64,000 bases of DNA from LSCE01 sp050485425 (GCA_050485425.1 JBJHBJ010000008.1:39816-103815), one strand, 5' to 3'. Positions 35,454 through 44,594 are shown, counted from the first letter of the stretch. Numbers and translations: made by a program. The notes: generated by a model not told the origin, from the letters alone.

Positions 35454-36388
35454 TGAACAAGGCACATGAGCGCGACTTTGTGGGCTACGGGGCCAACCCG
35501 CCCGATCCCCGATGGCCGAATGACGCCAGGATTGCCGTCAATTTCGTCGTCAATTACGAGGAGGGGTCCGAATACTCCGTGCCCGATGGCGACGGCCGAT
35601 CCGAGGCCACTCTGACCGATACCGGCCAGTCGGACATGGGTGTCGGCGGCCGGGATCTCGCGGCCGAGTCCATGTTCGAGTACGGCAGCCGGGTCGGCTT
35701 CTGGCGGCTGCATCGGCTGTTTGCCGAGCGGCGGATCCCGATCACCGTCAGCGCCGCCGCCCTGGCACTGGAGCGCAACGAAGCGGCCGCCCGTGCCATC
35801 GCCGATGCCGGCCATGAAGTGCTGTGCCACGGCTGGCGGTGGGTCAATCAGTTCCAGTTGAGCGAAGCGGAAGAGCGCGAACATATTCGCCGCGCCGTGG
35901 CAAGCCTGACCCGTACCGTAGGCCGCCGCCCACTGGGCTGGTATTGCCGCTACGGACCCAGCATGGCAACACGGCGATTGCTGGTGGAAGAAGGCGGCTT
36001 CCTCTACGACAGCAACTCGTACGCGGACGAACTGCCGTACTGGGAAGACGTCGACGGGCGCCCCCATCTGATCGTTCCACACACCTTCGCCAACAACGAC
36101 AACAAGTTCGCCCGGGGCTGGTGGGCGACATCCAATGATGTCTTTCAGTGGATGAAGGACGCCTTCGACGTGCTCTGGCGCGAGGGGGAGCGGCATCCCA
36201 AGATGATGTCCGTCAGCCTGCACCTCAGGGTCAGCGGCCACCCGGCACGGGTCGCCGGCATCGAACGGTTCGTGGACTACGTGCAGCAGCAGGACGGTGT
36301 CTGGCTCTGCCAGCGCGCCGATGTGGCCCGGCACTGGGCCAAGCGGTTTCCGCCATCACCCACCGAGTCGCCGGCGCGCCGGCCATGA
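35453..36388 (+). CDS. puuE: PuuE-type allantoinase (polysaccharide deacetylase family)
   Basis: 311 residues of the NodB-like fold. The sequence contains RIAVNFVVNYEEGSEYSVPDGD, AGHEVLCHGWRWVNQF, GWYCRYGPSMATRRLLVEEGGFLYDSNSYADELPYW and LHLRVSGHPAR, all typical of PuuE allantoinases. PuuE hydrolyses allantoin to allantoate without a zinc-dependent amidohydrolase fold. An arginine stands where some relatives have His (LHLRVSGHP), which could alter the substrate. Start and stop overlap the neighbours, so the three genes are coupled. Confidence 0.86.
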   Translation: MNKAHERDFVGYGANPPDPRWPNDARIAVNFVVNYEEGSEYSVPDGDGRSEATLTDTGQSDMGVGGRDLAAESMFEYGSRVGFWRLHRLFAERRIPITVSAAALALERNEAAARAIADAGHEVLCHGWRWVNQFQLSEAEEREHIRRAVASLTRTVGRRPLGWYCRYGPSMATRRLLVEEGGFLYDSNSYADELPYWEDVDGRPHLIVPHTFANNDNKFARGWWATSNDVFQWMKDAFDVLWREGERHPKMMSVSLHLRVSGHPARVAGIERFVDYVQQQDGVWLCQRADVARHWAKRFPPSPTESPARRP

Positions 36389-36909
36389 CCACTGGATCAA
36401 TCATGAAAAACGCAGAGAACCTTGCAGTCAGGAGCCTCATCCCGGAGCCGATCTCCCGCGAGGCCTTTGCCCCCTTCGGAGAGCTGATCGAGCCTTCGGC
36501 CTACGGGAAGCCCTTCGGCGCGCTGGATGCGAACCTGGAGCTGTCCGCCGGCATACCGCGCCTGTACATCATGCGCTCGCCGCACCACGGGCTGGAGTTC
36601 GATCGCATCACCCGGCACCTGAAGGTTACGCAATGCCTGGGCGCACGCAACGACCGGGACTGGGTGATCGCGGTGGCGCCGCCCGATAGCGCCAGCAGCG
36701 CCCCAGACACCTCGCGGCTCAAGGCATTCCACGTTCCGGGCGAAACCACCATCAAGCTTCATCTCGGAACATGGCATGCAGGGCCATTCTTCACCTGGGA
36801 CCACATCGACTTCTTCAACCTCGAACTCTCGGACACGAACCAGACCGACAGCGAGCACTACAGCTTCGCCGAAAACAACGACTGCATCTTCCGTTTCGAG
36901 CTGACCTGA
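36385..36909 (+). CDS. allA: Ureidoglycolate lyase family (AllA-like)
   Basis: 174 residues of the ureidoglycolate lyase fold (PF04115). REAFAPFGELIEPS is the N-terminal signature, and KLHLGTWHAGPFFTWDHIDFFNLEL the core, with the two His that line the active site. AllA-like enzymes release urea and glyoxylate from ureidoglycolate. The ATG at 36385 overlaps the puuE stop (ATGA); a second ATG at 36403 is possible. The gene is the last of the rightward operon, followed by terminator hairpins. Confidence 0.85.
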   Translation: MTTGSIMKNAENLAVRSLIPEPISREAFAPFGELIEPSAYGKPFGALDANLELSAGIPRLYIMRSPHHGLEFDRITRHLKVTQCLGARNDRDWVIAVAPPDSASSAPDTSRLKAFHVPGETTIKLHLGTWHAGPFFTWDHIDFFNLELSDTNQTDSEHYSFAENNDCIFRFELT

Positions 36910-36932
36910 GGGTTCGGGGACACACCAAAAAA

Positions 36933-36958
36933 AACAGCGGCCATCCAGGGCCGCTGTT
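36933..36958 (-). terminator. Rho-independent terminator of the porin gene
   Basis: AACAGCGGCC (36933-36942) pairs with GGCCGCTGTT (36949-36958), a perfect ten-base stem with a six-base loop. On the minus strand the stem is followed by the complement of the eight-A run at 36927-36934, a U-tract. It lies 38 bases beyond the porin stop. Confidence 0.85.
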
Positions 36959-36962
36959 CAGT

Positions 36963-36979
36963 GGATTCCGGAGGAATCC
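36963..36979 (+). terminator. Weak terminator hairpin
   Basis: GGATTCC (36963-36969) pairs with GGAATCC (36973-36979) around GGA, followed by CGTTTTGG. It could end the rightward monooxygenase-puuE-allA operon, and it also sits just past the porin stop. Confidence 0.45.
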
Positions 36980-36996
36980 CGTTTTGGTTCGTATTA

Positions 36997-38013
36997 TTAG
37001 AACCTGTAGCGGGCACCGACGCCGAAAGTACGGTCGGCGTCGCCGTCGAAATCGTCGTTGGTGAAGGCGGCATAGGCGTCCAGGTACTGGGACACCGGGT
37101 ACATGTAGCCGACGGTAGAGGTGGTGCGGTCTTCGCCGTCGTCGTAGTCGGTATAGGCCACGCCCAGCAGGACGCTGCCCGGTCCGGCCGGGATCGACGC
37201 ACTGGCCGCGAACGTGTCCAGATCGCCAACACCACGGTCATCCGAAATGTTCTGGTACTGACCGAACAGCTTGAGGAAGCCGAAGTCGTAGCTCACACCC
37301 GCCAGCACCGCCGTCTGCGTGTCGCCGTCGGCGATCGCCGGATCCAGGCCGGGGTTGGTGGCCGCCGTGTAGTCGACGCTCTGCACCGCCAGTGTGGCGG
37401 CGAAGTCGCCGGCACGATAGAAGGCGTTCACGCCCATCTTGTTGTCGCTCGGCTCGTCTTCCACTTCACCAAAGGCGTAGATGGCCGTTGCGCTGAAGCC
37501 GTTGAAGGAGGGCGTGCTGTAGCTGATCGAGTTGCTCCAGCCCGAGTCGCCGGCGATCCAGCCGCCGCCGAAGGTGTGCAGCACCATCGGCGAGAACACG
37601 AAGGAATCGCCGAAGGCATTGAACAGGATAGTGGACAGGAAGTACGGGTTGGTATTGCGGCCTGCCGAGATGCGACCCAGGCTACCCGCCACGCCGACAT
37701 GCGCGGCGCGGGCGAAGAATACGTCGCCGTTGAAACGCCCCTGCTGCGCGGTATCCGGCCGATAGAACATCTGCAGGTTGCCGAAGCCGGTCACGCCCGG
37801 TGCGATCTCATGGCTGATGTTCACGCCGATGTAGGAAGTGGACATCCCCCCGGAGCCCATCAGCCAGGTCTGTTCACCGGCATCCGGATCGTCGACCCCT
37901 GCCCAGACGTCAATGATGCCGCTCACGCTGTAGTCCACGGCCAGTGCGCTGCCGCTGGCCAGCATGGCCGCTCCGGCCCCCGCGATTACTGCTGATTTCA
38001 TGACTTTTTTCAC
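36997..38013 (-). CDS. Gram-negative porin, trimeric type
   Basis: 338 residues. The signal peptide is MKKVMKSAVIAGAGAAMLASGSALA, followed by VDYSVSGIIDVWAG, the first beta strand. The protein ends in a C-terminal Phe (ARYRF), the usual outer-membrane sorting signal, and the body is rich in aromatic girdles and alternating strands. I chose the GTG at 38013, since GAGGGA lies six bases upstream. It forms a diffusion channel in the outer membrane. A strong TGTATACT site lies 170 bases upstream, so it may serve the substrate of the surrounding catabolic genes. Confidence 0.9.
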   Translation of the reverse strand: MKKVMKSAVIAGAGAAMLASGSALAVDYSVSGIIDVWAGVDDPDAGEQTWLMGSGGMSTSYIGVNISHEIAPGVTGFGNLQMFYRPDTAQQGRFNGDVFFARAAHVGVAGSLGRISAGRNTNPYFLSTILFNAFGDSFVFSPMVLHTFGGGWIAGDSGWSNSISYSTPSFNGFSATAIYAFGEVEDEPSDNKMGVNAFYRAGDFAATLAVQSVDYTAATNPGLDPAIADGDTQTAVLAGVSYDFGFLKLFGQYQNISDDRGVGDLDTFAASASIPAGPGSVLLGVAYTDYDDGEDRTTSTVGYMYPVSQYLDAYAAFTNDDFDGDADRTFGVGARYRF

Positions 38014-38525
38014 GATAGATCCCTCGTTCATCCGGCTATCCCGGATATGCCCTGACACGACTGGAATCCGTGCGGCCCGCTCGTTGGCAAGCCTCGATCG
38101 GAACACCAGGATGTCCCCCCTGCCCGGCGCGGCCCGTGCGGCAGGATCAGCCCTGCCTGAACACAATTCATTGCCGCCTTTGTATACTTTGTGGAGGACT
38201 ATCGTGGATACACGCATTCAATATTGATGCCATATTCTAAAAAAGTTTAATTATCAAAATTTTATAGAAATTCGGGCGACGATCTGTTGCAGGAAAACAT
38301 CACCTGCTGCGAAATAACGCCCCAAACCAAGGCATAGGAAACCGTGATCGCCCCAACTCCGCGCAAAACCCCTGTTTGCGGGCAATAAATAATCTGTGTA
38401 CTGACCGAATAACTATTCATGAGGCACGGAAGCGTTGATGCATTCCGCGCTCCCGTTGCGGCCGGATAGCTTGCAAAGCGAGGTGCGCCGCACCGTGGCG
38501 ATTCAACGGCCCAGCGCCATATCCG
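38014..38525. other. Porin promoter region and AT-rich spacer
   Basis: 512 bases without a supported gene. The stretch 38220-38275 is strikingly AT-rich for this genome (AAAAAAGTTTAATTATCAAAATTTTATAG) and probably contains the porin promoter or an UP-type element. The operator at 38182-38187 lies between it and the gene. The remainder up to the MFS stop shows nothing notable. Confidence 0.55.
38182..38187. promoter_or_regulatory. GTATAC operator upstream of porin
   Basis: TTTGTATACTTTG carries the GTATAC core at 38182-38187, with TTTG to the left matching other sites. It lies 169 bases from the porin GTG. Confidence 0.5.
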
Positions 38526-39779
38526 TCAGGAGGCTGTTGCGCGGCGCGCCGGTGGCGTGAGGCCGGCACCCAGAGCCATGGCACCGAAAGCCGACCCGGC
38601 GAGGAAAAGCATGGCGGCCGGGAAACCCAGACCGTCGCGCAGCGCACCGACAACGGTCGGCCCTGACGCGCCGAGCAGCATGCCGACACCGATGGCCATG
38701 GCAGACAGACGGCCCGCGTCGAGCGGTGTCTCGGCATAGTCGAGCGGGAGAATCATCAGCAGCGAGAACAGCGCGCCCAGTCCCGTGCCGGTCAGCATCA
38801 CCCAGAGCACCGGCGCTGCCTCGGGTGCCAGTGCCATACCAAACAGGCCGCCGACCAGGCTGAGCAACATCAGCCCGCCCACGGGCCGCCGGTCCGGCCA
38901 TCGGGTGCTGAGTACCGGGATTGCCATCGACGCCACCACCTGGGTGATGGTGAATGTCGTCAGCAGTTGCGCGGCCGCCACTTGCGTCCAGCCCAGGCTG
39001 TAGTAGAGAGGAACCGTCCAGGCGAGCAGCGACATGTAGACGCAGGACGTCAGGCCGATCATGCCCGCTATGCGCCAGGCCACCGGCCGCCGCCACGGTA
39101 GGCCCCCGGCCGCCGCGACCTTGCCGGTGATTGCCAGCCGTGCCGGCCAGCACAGCATGGCGATGATGGCCGGTACCGCCCACAGGCCCAGCGCGGCCTG
39201 CCAGCCACCCGGCCCTGCCGCCAGTATCGGCGTGACTGCCGCCCCGAGCGCTGCGCCCAGATTCATCAGCGTGGTGTAGCAGGTCATCACCAGCGGTCCG
39301 CGCACCGGGAAGGTCTGCTTGATCACCACCGGAATCAGCACCTGCGACAGGGCAATACCGACACTGCCGAGAAAGGTGGCGAAGAACAGTACCGACTCGT
39401 GCACCGTGAGCCAGCGGCCAGCGCTGCCGAGGGCCACCAGCAGCAACGCGCCCTGCAGGCCCCGGCCGATCCCGAGCCGGACGATCATCCAGCCACCGAG
39501 CAGCGGCACGATACCCATGCAGGCAGTGGGTATGCTGGCAAGCACGCCCACCGTGGAGCTGGTCAGCCCAAGGTCCAGCCGTATGGTTTCCATCATGGAG
39601 CCGGTGCTTGTGAGCAACGGGCGCAGATTCAGCGCCGCCAGCATAATCGCCAATGCGATCCACCAGCGGGCGATGCCCTGCCCGGGAAGAGTCTCCGTAC
39701 GAGGGACAGGCGGCGTTCCTGGCGCCGCCTGTCCCGCTGCAAGCCGGGTCCCGGTGCCTGCCGGCTCAGTAGGTGGCAT
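38526..39779 (-). CDS. MFS transporter, CynX/NimT type
   Basis: 417 residues with about 12 membrane segments. LRPLLTSTGSMMETIRLDLGLTSSTVGVLASIPTACMGI and the second-half VGVGMLLGASGP-type sequence match the CynX/NimT branch of the major facilitator superfamily, whose members carry cyanate or nitroimidazole-type compounds. It overlaps the end of the upstream 2OG-oxygenase by 14 bases and is the last gene of that operon. Confidence 0.9.
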   Translation of the reverse strand: MPPTEPAGTGTRLAAGQAAPGTPPVPRTETLPGQGIARWWIALAIMLAALNLRPLLTSTGSMMETIRLDLGLTSSTVGVLASIPTACMGIVPLLGGWMIVRLGIGRGLQGALLLVALGSAGRWLTVHESVLFFATFLGSVGIALSQVLIPVVIKQTFPVRGPLVMTCYTTLMNLGAALGAAVTPILAAGPGGWQAALGLWAVPAIIAMLCWPARLAITGKVAAAGGLPWRRPVAWRIAGMIGLTSCVYMSLLAWTVPLYYSLGWTQVAAAQLLTTFTITQVVASMAIPVLSTRWPDRRPVGGLMLLSLVGGLFGMALAPEAAPVLWVMLTGTGLGALFSLLMILPLDYAETPLDAGRLSAMAIGVGMLLGASGPTVVGALRDGLGFPAAMLFLAGSAFGAMALGAGLTPPARRATAS

Positions 39780-40731
39780 TCAGGCGTTCCATCAGGTGCT
39801 CGCCTGCCGTGATGGGCGCATAGCGGGGAGGGTTGCGCTGGTCCGTGCAGGTGGGAATGCAGCGGATGTCCGCATCCGTGTTGGGATGGCAGAAGAAGGC
39901 GATGGAATAGCGGTCCTGCTGGCGAATGCCCGGTGGCAAGGCCACCCGGTGCGGCGTGGAGCAGAACACATGGTTCGTCCAGCGCTGCATCAGGTCGCCG
40001 GTGTTGATGACCACGGTGCCCGGAATCGGGGTCGCCTGTATCCAGCGCCCGTCCCGGGTGCGCACCTCCAGGCCGCCCACCTGGTCCTGGAACAGCAGCG
40101 TGATGCTGCCGTAGTCGGTATGGGCCCCGGCGCGGCTCTCGCCGTCTCTGGGTTCGAAATCCTCCGGCAACGGCGGGTAGTGCAGCAGACGCAGCGTGTG
40201 ATGAAGATCATCGTGGGTGTCCACGAAGAAGTTTTCCGGCAGATCCAGGGCCAGGGCGAAGGCGGACAGCACACGGTTGGCAGTGGCCACGCAGCCATCC
40301 AGCAATTCCAGCACCTGGGTGCGGAACTGCGGCTGCGCGGGCGGCCAGCGGTTTTCCCGGTACGGCCGCTCGCTCTCTTCCAGCGAGCCGGGATCAGGCT
40401 CCGGTCCGGCGTTGAAGGCCTCCTTCAGGTCACCGGGCCTGGTCGGGTCCAGCCGTTCACGGCGCACCGCCACGTAACCCCGGTTGCTGCTGGCGCTCTG
40501 CCAGGCCACATCCATCTTGGTTTCGCGCGGCAGGGCGAAGAAGTCCCGGGATGCCCGGAAGGAACGCTGCAGCAGTTCCTCCGGCAGGCCGTGATTGGCC
40601 AGATAGAAGAACCCCCAATCCTGGCTGGCCCGGCGCATCTCGCCGGCAACCCGGCGGCGGCCGGCCTCGCCACCGTGAATGAACGGGCCGAAGTCGATGA
40701 CCGGGATACCGTCCTCTGGCGCTTGTTGCAT
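39766..40731 (-). CDS. 2-oxoglutarate/Fe(II) oxygenase, isopenicillin N synthase-like
   Basis: 321 residues. The Fe-binding HxD is in AGAHTDYGSITLLFQD, the distal His is in CSTPHRVALP, and the 2OG-binding RYSIAFF follows. The N-terminal DIOX_N region reads IPVIDFGPFIHGG. The fold oxidises or demethylates small molecules using 2-oxoglutarate. Fungal 2OG enzymes of this broad class hydroxylate xanthine, but no direct link is claimed. It starts 17 bases after the amidohydrolase stop. Confidence 0.9.
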   Translation of the reverse strand: MQQAPEDGIPVIDFGPFIHGGEAGRRRVAGEMRRASQDWGFFYLANHGLPEELLQRSFRASRDFFALPRETKMDVAWQSASSNRGYVAVRRERLDPTRPGDLKEAFNAGPEPDPGSLEESERPYRENRWPPAQPQFRTQVLELLDGCVATANRVLSAFALALDLPENFFVDTHDDLHHTLRLLHYPPLPEDFEPRDGESRAGAHTDYGSITLLFQDQVGGLEVRTRDGRWIQATPIPGTVVINTGDLMQRWTNHVFCSTPHRVALPPGIRQQDRYSIAFFCHPNTDADIRCIPTCTDQRNPPRYAPITAGEHLMERLNATY

Positions 40732-40748
40732 ACGTGTCTCTCCAACGA

Positions 40749-42110
40749 TCAGGCCAGCGCGCGCGTCACTTCCGCCGCGCGCGCCCGCAATGCTTCCATA
40801 TCCAGGCCCGGAATCTCGCCATTGCGAACCCGCACCTCGCCGTTCACCAGCAGATAGCGCACGGTGGGGCTGCCCCCGGCCACCACCGGTGCCACGGCAG
40901 GGTCATGCAGACCGAAGTAGCGCGGCTGGTCCAGGTCGTAGATCACCAGGTCCGCCGCCTTGCCGGGTTCCAGCACACCCACGTCGGCCATGCCCAGCAC
41001 CCGGGCGCCGCATTGCGTCCCCCAGTGCACCACCTCTTCCGCGGTGGTGGCGCTGGCGCCGCCGAGGGCCCGGTGCAGCAACCAGGTGATGTGCGCCTCC
41101 TGGGCCATGTCCGCGGCCTCGTTCGAGGCAGCGCCATCAACGCCCAGCGATACCGGGATTCCCATCCGGGCCATCTCCGGCGCCCTGGCGATCCCGCTTC
41201 CCAGTCGGCAGTTGCTCTGCGGGCAATGGGCGATGCCGGTGCCCGTCTCCCGCAGCAGCGGCAGCTCGGAGTCGTCCACGTGCACCATGTGGGCGAACCA
41301 GACATCCTCGCCCAGCCAGCCATGCTCGGCGCAGAACTGCACCGGGGTCATGTCGTGGACCTCGCGGCAGTAGCGCACGTAGTCCACGGTTTCCGACAAA
41401 TGGCTGTGCAACCGCAGGCCCATGCTGCGCCCGGCGCTGGCGAGTTCCCGGAGCACCTCGGGGTTCACCGAGAAGGTGGGTGTCGTCGGCGCCATCACCA
41501 CCCGCTGCATCGCCCGGGGCGACGGGTCGTGGAAATGATTGGCCAGGCGCTGCACGTCGCTGATGATGTCGTCCAGCGATTCCTGCGCCATGTCGTTCGG
41601 GTAGCCGGGGTGGCGGCCCACCTCGGTGGCACCTCCACGGCACAGCACCAGGCGGATGCCGAGCCGCCCGGCAACGTCGAACAGCACGTCCGCCATGGTC
41701 GCGTCCAAGCCCGGGTAGTAGATGTAATGGTGATCCGCGCAAGTGCTGGTACCGGAGAGCAGCAGTTCCGAGAGCCCCACCATGGCAGCGGTCTCCAGTT
41801 CGCGATCATGGATGCGGGTCAGTCGCGGATACGGCACCGCCCCCAGCCAGCCGAAGAGCTGTTCGTTGATTCCGGCCGGAACCCCCTTCAGCACACTCTG
41901 GAACAGGTGATGATGGGTATTCACCCAGCCGGGGTAGACCACGCAGCCGGCGGCATCCAGCACCTGCTCGCCCGGTTCCGGTTCCAGCGACGGCGCCATC
42001 TCACTGATGACGCCGGCGCGGATACGAATGTCGACGGCACCGGCACGGGCAGCTTCATCGGCGTGACCGGTGAGGACCGCATCAGCCCCTTTGACGAGAA
42101 CACTGCTCAC
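40749..42110 (-). CDS. 8-oxoguanine deaminase-like amidohydrolase
   Basis: 453 residues of the amidohydrolase superfamily (TrzN/AtzB/8-oxoguanine deaminase branch). Metal ligands are HxH in VNTHHHLFQS, His in HSHLSET, His in AHMVHVDDSE and Asp in LGVDGAASNE. Such enzymes deaminate purines (8-oxoguanine to urate) or dechlorinate/deaminate triazines. It overlaps the Rieske oxygenase stop (ATGA at 42107-42110). A paralog is at 48060-49421. Confidence 0.85.
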   Translation of the reverse strand: MSSVLVKGADAVLTGHADEAARAGAVDIRIRAGVISEMAPSLEPEPGEQVLDAAGCVVYPGWVNTHHHLFQSVLKGVPAGINEQLFGWLGAVPYPRLTRIHDRELETAAMVGLSELLLSGTSTCADHHYIYYPGLDATMADVLFDVAGRLGIRLVLCRGGATEVGRHPGYPNDMAQESLDDIISDVQRLANHFHDPSPRAMQRVVMAPTTPTFSVNPEVLRELASAGRSMGLRLHSHLSETVDYVRYCREVHDMTPVQFCAEHGWLGEDVWFAHMVHVDDSELPLLRETGTGIAHCPQSNCRLGSGIARAPEMARMGIPVSLGVDGAASNEAADMAQEAHITWLLHRALGGASATTAEEVVHWGTQCGARVLGMADVGVLEPGKAADLVIYDLDQPRYFGLHDPAVAPVVAGGSPTVRYLLVNGEVRVRNGEIPGLDMEALRARAAEVTRALA

Positions 42111-43153
42111 GATGCCTGCTCCGCTGCCGGGGGCAAGTGGCTCTCCCCGCGGGCTTCCGGCTCGCCGTGACGCTTCAGCAATTCCAGCAACTGCTTGCGC
42201 ATCACCAGGCCGGGCTGGTCCGACGGCATGTGCCGCTCACCGCCCTTCACCACGTCCAGCGGCACGTCGGGATCGGTGGATTCCAGCACGCGCTTGTCCT
42301 CGTTGGTGACCTGGCGGTCGAAGGCGATGATGTCCGCCGCCGGCGCCTCCTCCTCGGTATCGCTGCGGTAGGCCCACTGGCAGATCATGGAATGCGCGTC
42401 GTCGATGGGTGTGGCGTAGGTGACGATGGCGTGCACCAGGCCGTTCGGGTAACGGATATGCAGCTTGCGGCCGAACGGCATGAACCAGTTGCTGGTCATG
42501 TTGCGCTCGGTGGTGTCGCTGTCCATGCGCAGCAGCTTCTTCTGGATGGCCGGGTTGTTCACCGGCGCCACGGTGTGGAAACGGAAACCGTAGTCCAGTT
42601 CATCGATCTTCAGCTTGGCGGGGATGGGGTTGTCGGACTGCCCGAAGCTCTCCCGGTGCACGAAACTGAAGTGGGCGTTGTCGAAGGAGTTCTCCATCAG
42701 CCGCAGGCCGGCGGTTTTCCAGACCTCGTAGAACTGATGGATGCAGCGGTAGCCCGGCTCGCGGGATTCCGGCATGTCGGGGATGTCGGTGAGCGGCTCG
42801 CCCAGCACCACCCAGACGTAGCCGTAGCGCTCTTCCGCACGGAAGGCACGCACCCTGGCCCGGTCCGAGGGGCGATCCGGCGTCTGCGGAATCTTCACAC
42901 AGGTGCCGCAGCCGGCGTAGGTCCAGCCGTGATAGGGGCAGACCACGTTATCGCCATCCACCCAGCCCAGCGAAAGCCTGGCGCTGCGGTGGCAGCAGCG
43001 GTCCTCCACCACCTGGGGGTTGCCGTCGGTGTCCAGCCACAGGGCCAGATCCTCGCCCAGCAGGCGGAATGGTTGCGGTCCGTCCTTGAGCATGTCCACC
43101 GGCATGGCCGGGTACCAGAAGCGACGCAGCAAGGGCTGTCGAGTAACAAGCAT
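42107..43153 (-). CDS. Rieske oxygenase alpha subunit (HpxD/NdmA-like class)
   Basis: 348 residues. The Rieske [2Fe-2S] ligands are CCHRSARLSLG and CPYHGWTYAG (about residues 50-80). The mononuclear iron facial triad is visible in ENSFDNAHFSFVHRE (Asp/His/His). Enzymes of this kind hydroxylate or N-demethylate heterocycles, including hypoxanthine (HpxDE in Klebsiella) and methylxanthines (Ndm). The electron source is most likely the reductase at 49447-50487, which shares the same operator type. It starts the leftward operon of four genes. Confidence 0.88.
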   Translation of the reverse strand: MLVTRQPLLRRFWYPAMPVDMLKDGPQPFRLLGEDLALWLDTDGNPQVVEDRCCHRSARLSLGWVDGDNVVCPYHGWTYAGCGTCVKIPQTPDRPSDRARVRAFRAEERYGYVWVVLGEPLTDIPDMPESREPGYRCIHQFYEVWKTAGLRLMENSFDNAHFSFVHRESFGQSDNPIPAKLKIDELDYGFRFHTVAPVNNPAIQKKLLRMDSDTTERNMTSNWFMPFGRKLHIRYPNGLVHAIVTYATPIDDAHSMICQWAYRSDTEEEAPAADIIAFDRQVTNEDKRVLESTDPDVPLDVVKGGERHMPSDQPGLVMRKQLLELLKRHGEPEARGESHLPPAAEQAS

Positions 43154-43291
43154 GGCTCACTCTCCAAAGGTCTGGTGAGGCAGCCCCCGCCCGGTTGGCG
43201 GTGATGACGCCGGGGCCGGCTTGCCCTCTGAAATGACTGTCGACGTTGAGCATGTGACCGCTGCCGCTTGATCGGCAACGGAACACAGCGC

Positions 43292-43299
43292 TGTATACA
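43292..43299. promoter_or_regulatory. TGTATACA operator upstream of the Rieske operon
   Basis: CTGTATACAAAATG has the full TGTATACA palindrome at 43292-43299. It lies 139 bases upstream of the Rieske ATG. Confidence 0.6.
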
Positions 43300-43459
43300 A
43301 AATGCAGGAGACATGCCACCAGATGGCGGCATGCATTTTCATCGGCAAGACAGGGGCTTGAGGGAATGGCGGCTACCTGATCACGGAAATCAGTGCCCTA
43401 CGACAGGGCAAACCACGCCGACACGCACTGTTACGGCACACGATCAGCAATGTTTAACG

Positions 43460-43465
43460 GTATAC
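43460..43465. promoter_or_regulatory. GTATAC site between binding protein and Rieske genes
   Basis: CGGTATACATG has the core at 43460-43465, about 307 bases upstream of the Rieske start. It could serve as an auxiliary operator. Confidence 0.4.
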
Positions 43466-43485
43466 ATGCGATGACGGGCATCAAC

Positions 43486-43526
43486 CAAAATACCGGAGCC
43501 GGACGGCTTCCTGCCGACCGGCTCCG
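43486..43526 (-). terminator. Rho-independent terminator of the binding-protein gene
   Basis: CGGAGCCGG (43494-43502) pairs with CCGGCTCCG (43518-43526), and the complement of AACCAAAATA on the minus strand gives a U-rich tail. It sits 67 bases past the binding protein stop. Confidence 0.7.
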
Positions 43527-43592
43527 TACTTCATCACAACAATGTATCTTGGGGCCGGGGCGAGCGGGGAACCCGCCCAAGCCGCATTCTGC

Positions 43593-44594
43593 TTACTGAC
43601 CGTTGTAGAGCACCGGCTCCTCGGGCAGGAACTCCAGGGTATAAGCCTGCTTGAAGTCCAGGTCCGCCGGTACCAGACCGGCCTCGGCCATGAAATCGAA
43701 GGTAGCCTGCCAGCGCTCGTCGTTCATGTAGCCGATGCCGTGGGTCTCGGCGTCACCACCGGTCACCAGACCGTACTCCAGCATCTTCTCGATGCCGAAG
43801 GCGATCTGCTCGTCGGTCATCTCCGGGTTGGCTTCCTTGATCAGCGCGTTGCCCGGCTCCGGGTTCTCGAAGTAGCTCACCCAGCCTTCCATGCTGGCCT
43901 GCACGAAGCGGCGCACCAGGTCGGGGTTGTTCTCGACCATCTCGCGACGGGTCTCGATGGTCTGCGCATAAGGGGGGTAGCCGTAGTCGGCAAACAGGAA
44001 GATCGACGGGGTGACCCCGCCTCGCTGCATCGCAAACGGCTCCGAGGACAGGTAGCCCTGCTGCACCACGCGCTCGTCATTGAGGAACGGTGCGACGCTG
44101 AAGGTGTACGGGCGGGCCTGAGCGTCGGTGAAACCGTATTCCGCCTTCAGCCATGGCCAGAACGTGGTGTGGGAGGACGAGGCGATATAGACCGGCATCT
44201 CGTTCTCGACGATCTCTTCCAGCGACTCGATGTGCGGGTGCGCCAGCAGCACCTGCGGGTCGCTCTGGAACGGCGCACCCACGGTGACCACCGGCAGCCC
44301 CTCGGACACGGCGTTGATGTTGCCCACGGGATAGCCCATGGAGAAATCCCGCCGGCCGGCAACCAGCAACTGCAGGCCGTTGACCTGGGGGCCGCCCATG
44401 GTAATGGTCACGTCCAGCCCGTATTCCTCGTAAATGCCGGTGGCTTTGGCCTGGTAGAAGCCACCATGCTCGGCCTGGGCATACCAGCTGGTGCCGAAGG
44501 TGACCTTGTCCAGCTCGTTCGCAGCCGCCGTGCCCGCCACCAGAACCCCGGCCAACGCCACGGCGCCGGCTGCATGCTTGAAGTGCGTCATCAT
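43593..44594 (-). CDS. NMT1/THI5-like ABC substrate-binding protein, paralog
   Basis: 333 residues, with a signal peptide at about residues 1-25 (VALAGVLVAGTAAA). It is closely related to the protein at 25097-26089: WYAQAEHGG, KATGIYEEYGLDVTI and MGGPQVNGLQLL recur nearly unchanged. It stands alone, without permease or ATPase genes beside it, so it probably shares the transporter at 29225-30909. The ATG at 44594 has GAGAGAG upstream. TGTACA-type sites are upstream (see 44686-44692). Confidence 0.9.
   Translation of the reverse strand: MMTHFKHAAGAVALAGVLVAGTAAANELDKVTFGTSWYAQAEHGGFYQAKATGIYEEYGLDVTITMGGPQVNGLQLLVAGRRDFSMGYPVGNINAVSEGLPVVTVGAPFQSDPQVLLAHPHIESLEEIVENEMPVYIASSSHTTFWPWLKAEYGFTDAQARPYTFSVAPFLNDERVVQQGYLSSEPFAMQRGGVTPSIFLFADYGYPPYAQTIETRREMVENNPDLVRRFVQASMEGWVSYFENPEPGNALIKEANPEMTDEQIAFGIEKMLEYGLVTGGDAETHGIGYMNDERWQATFDFMAEAGLVPADLDFKQAYTLEFLPEEPVLYNGQ

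Larger units (their letters stand above)
43154..43592. other. Regulatory region upstream of the Rieske operon
   Basis: 439 bases without a supported gene. It contains GTATAC operators at 43293-43298 and 43460-43465 and the terminator of the downstream binding protein at 43486-43526. I see no small RNA or other gene. Confidence 0.55.
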
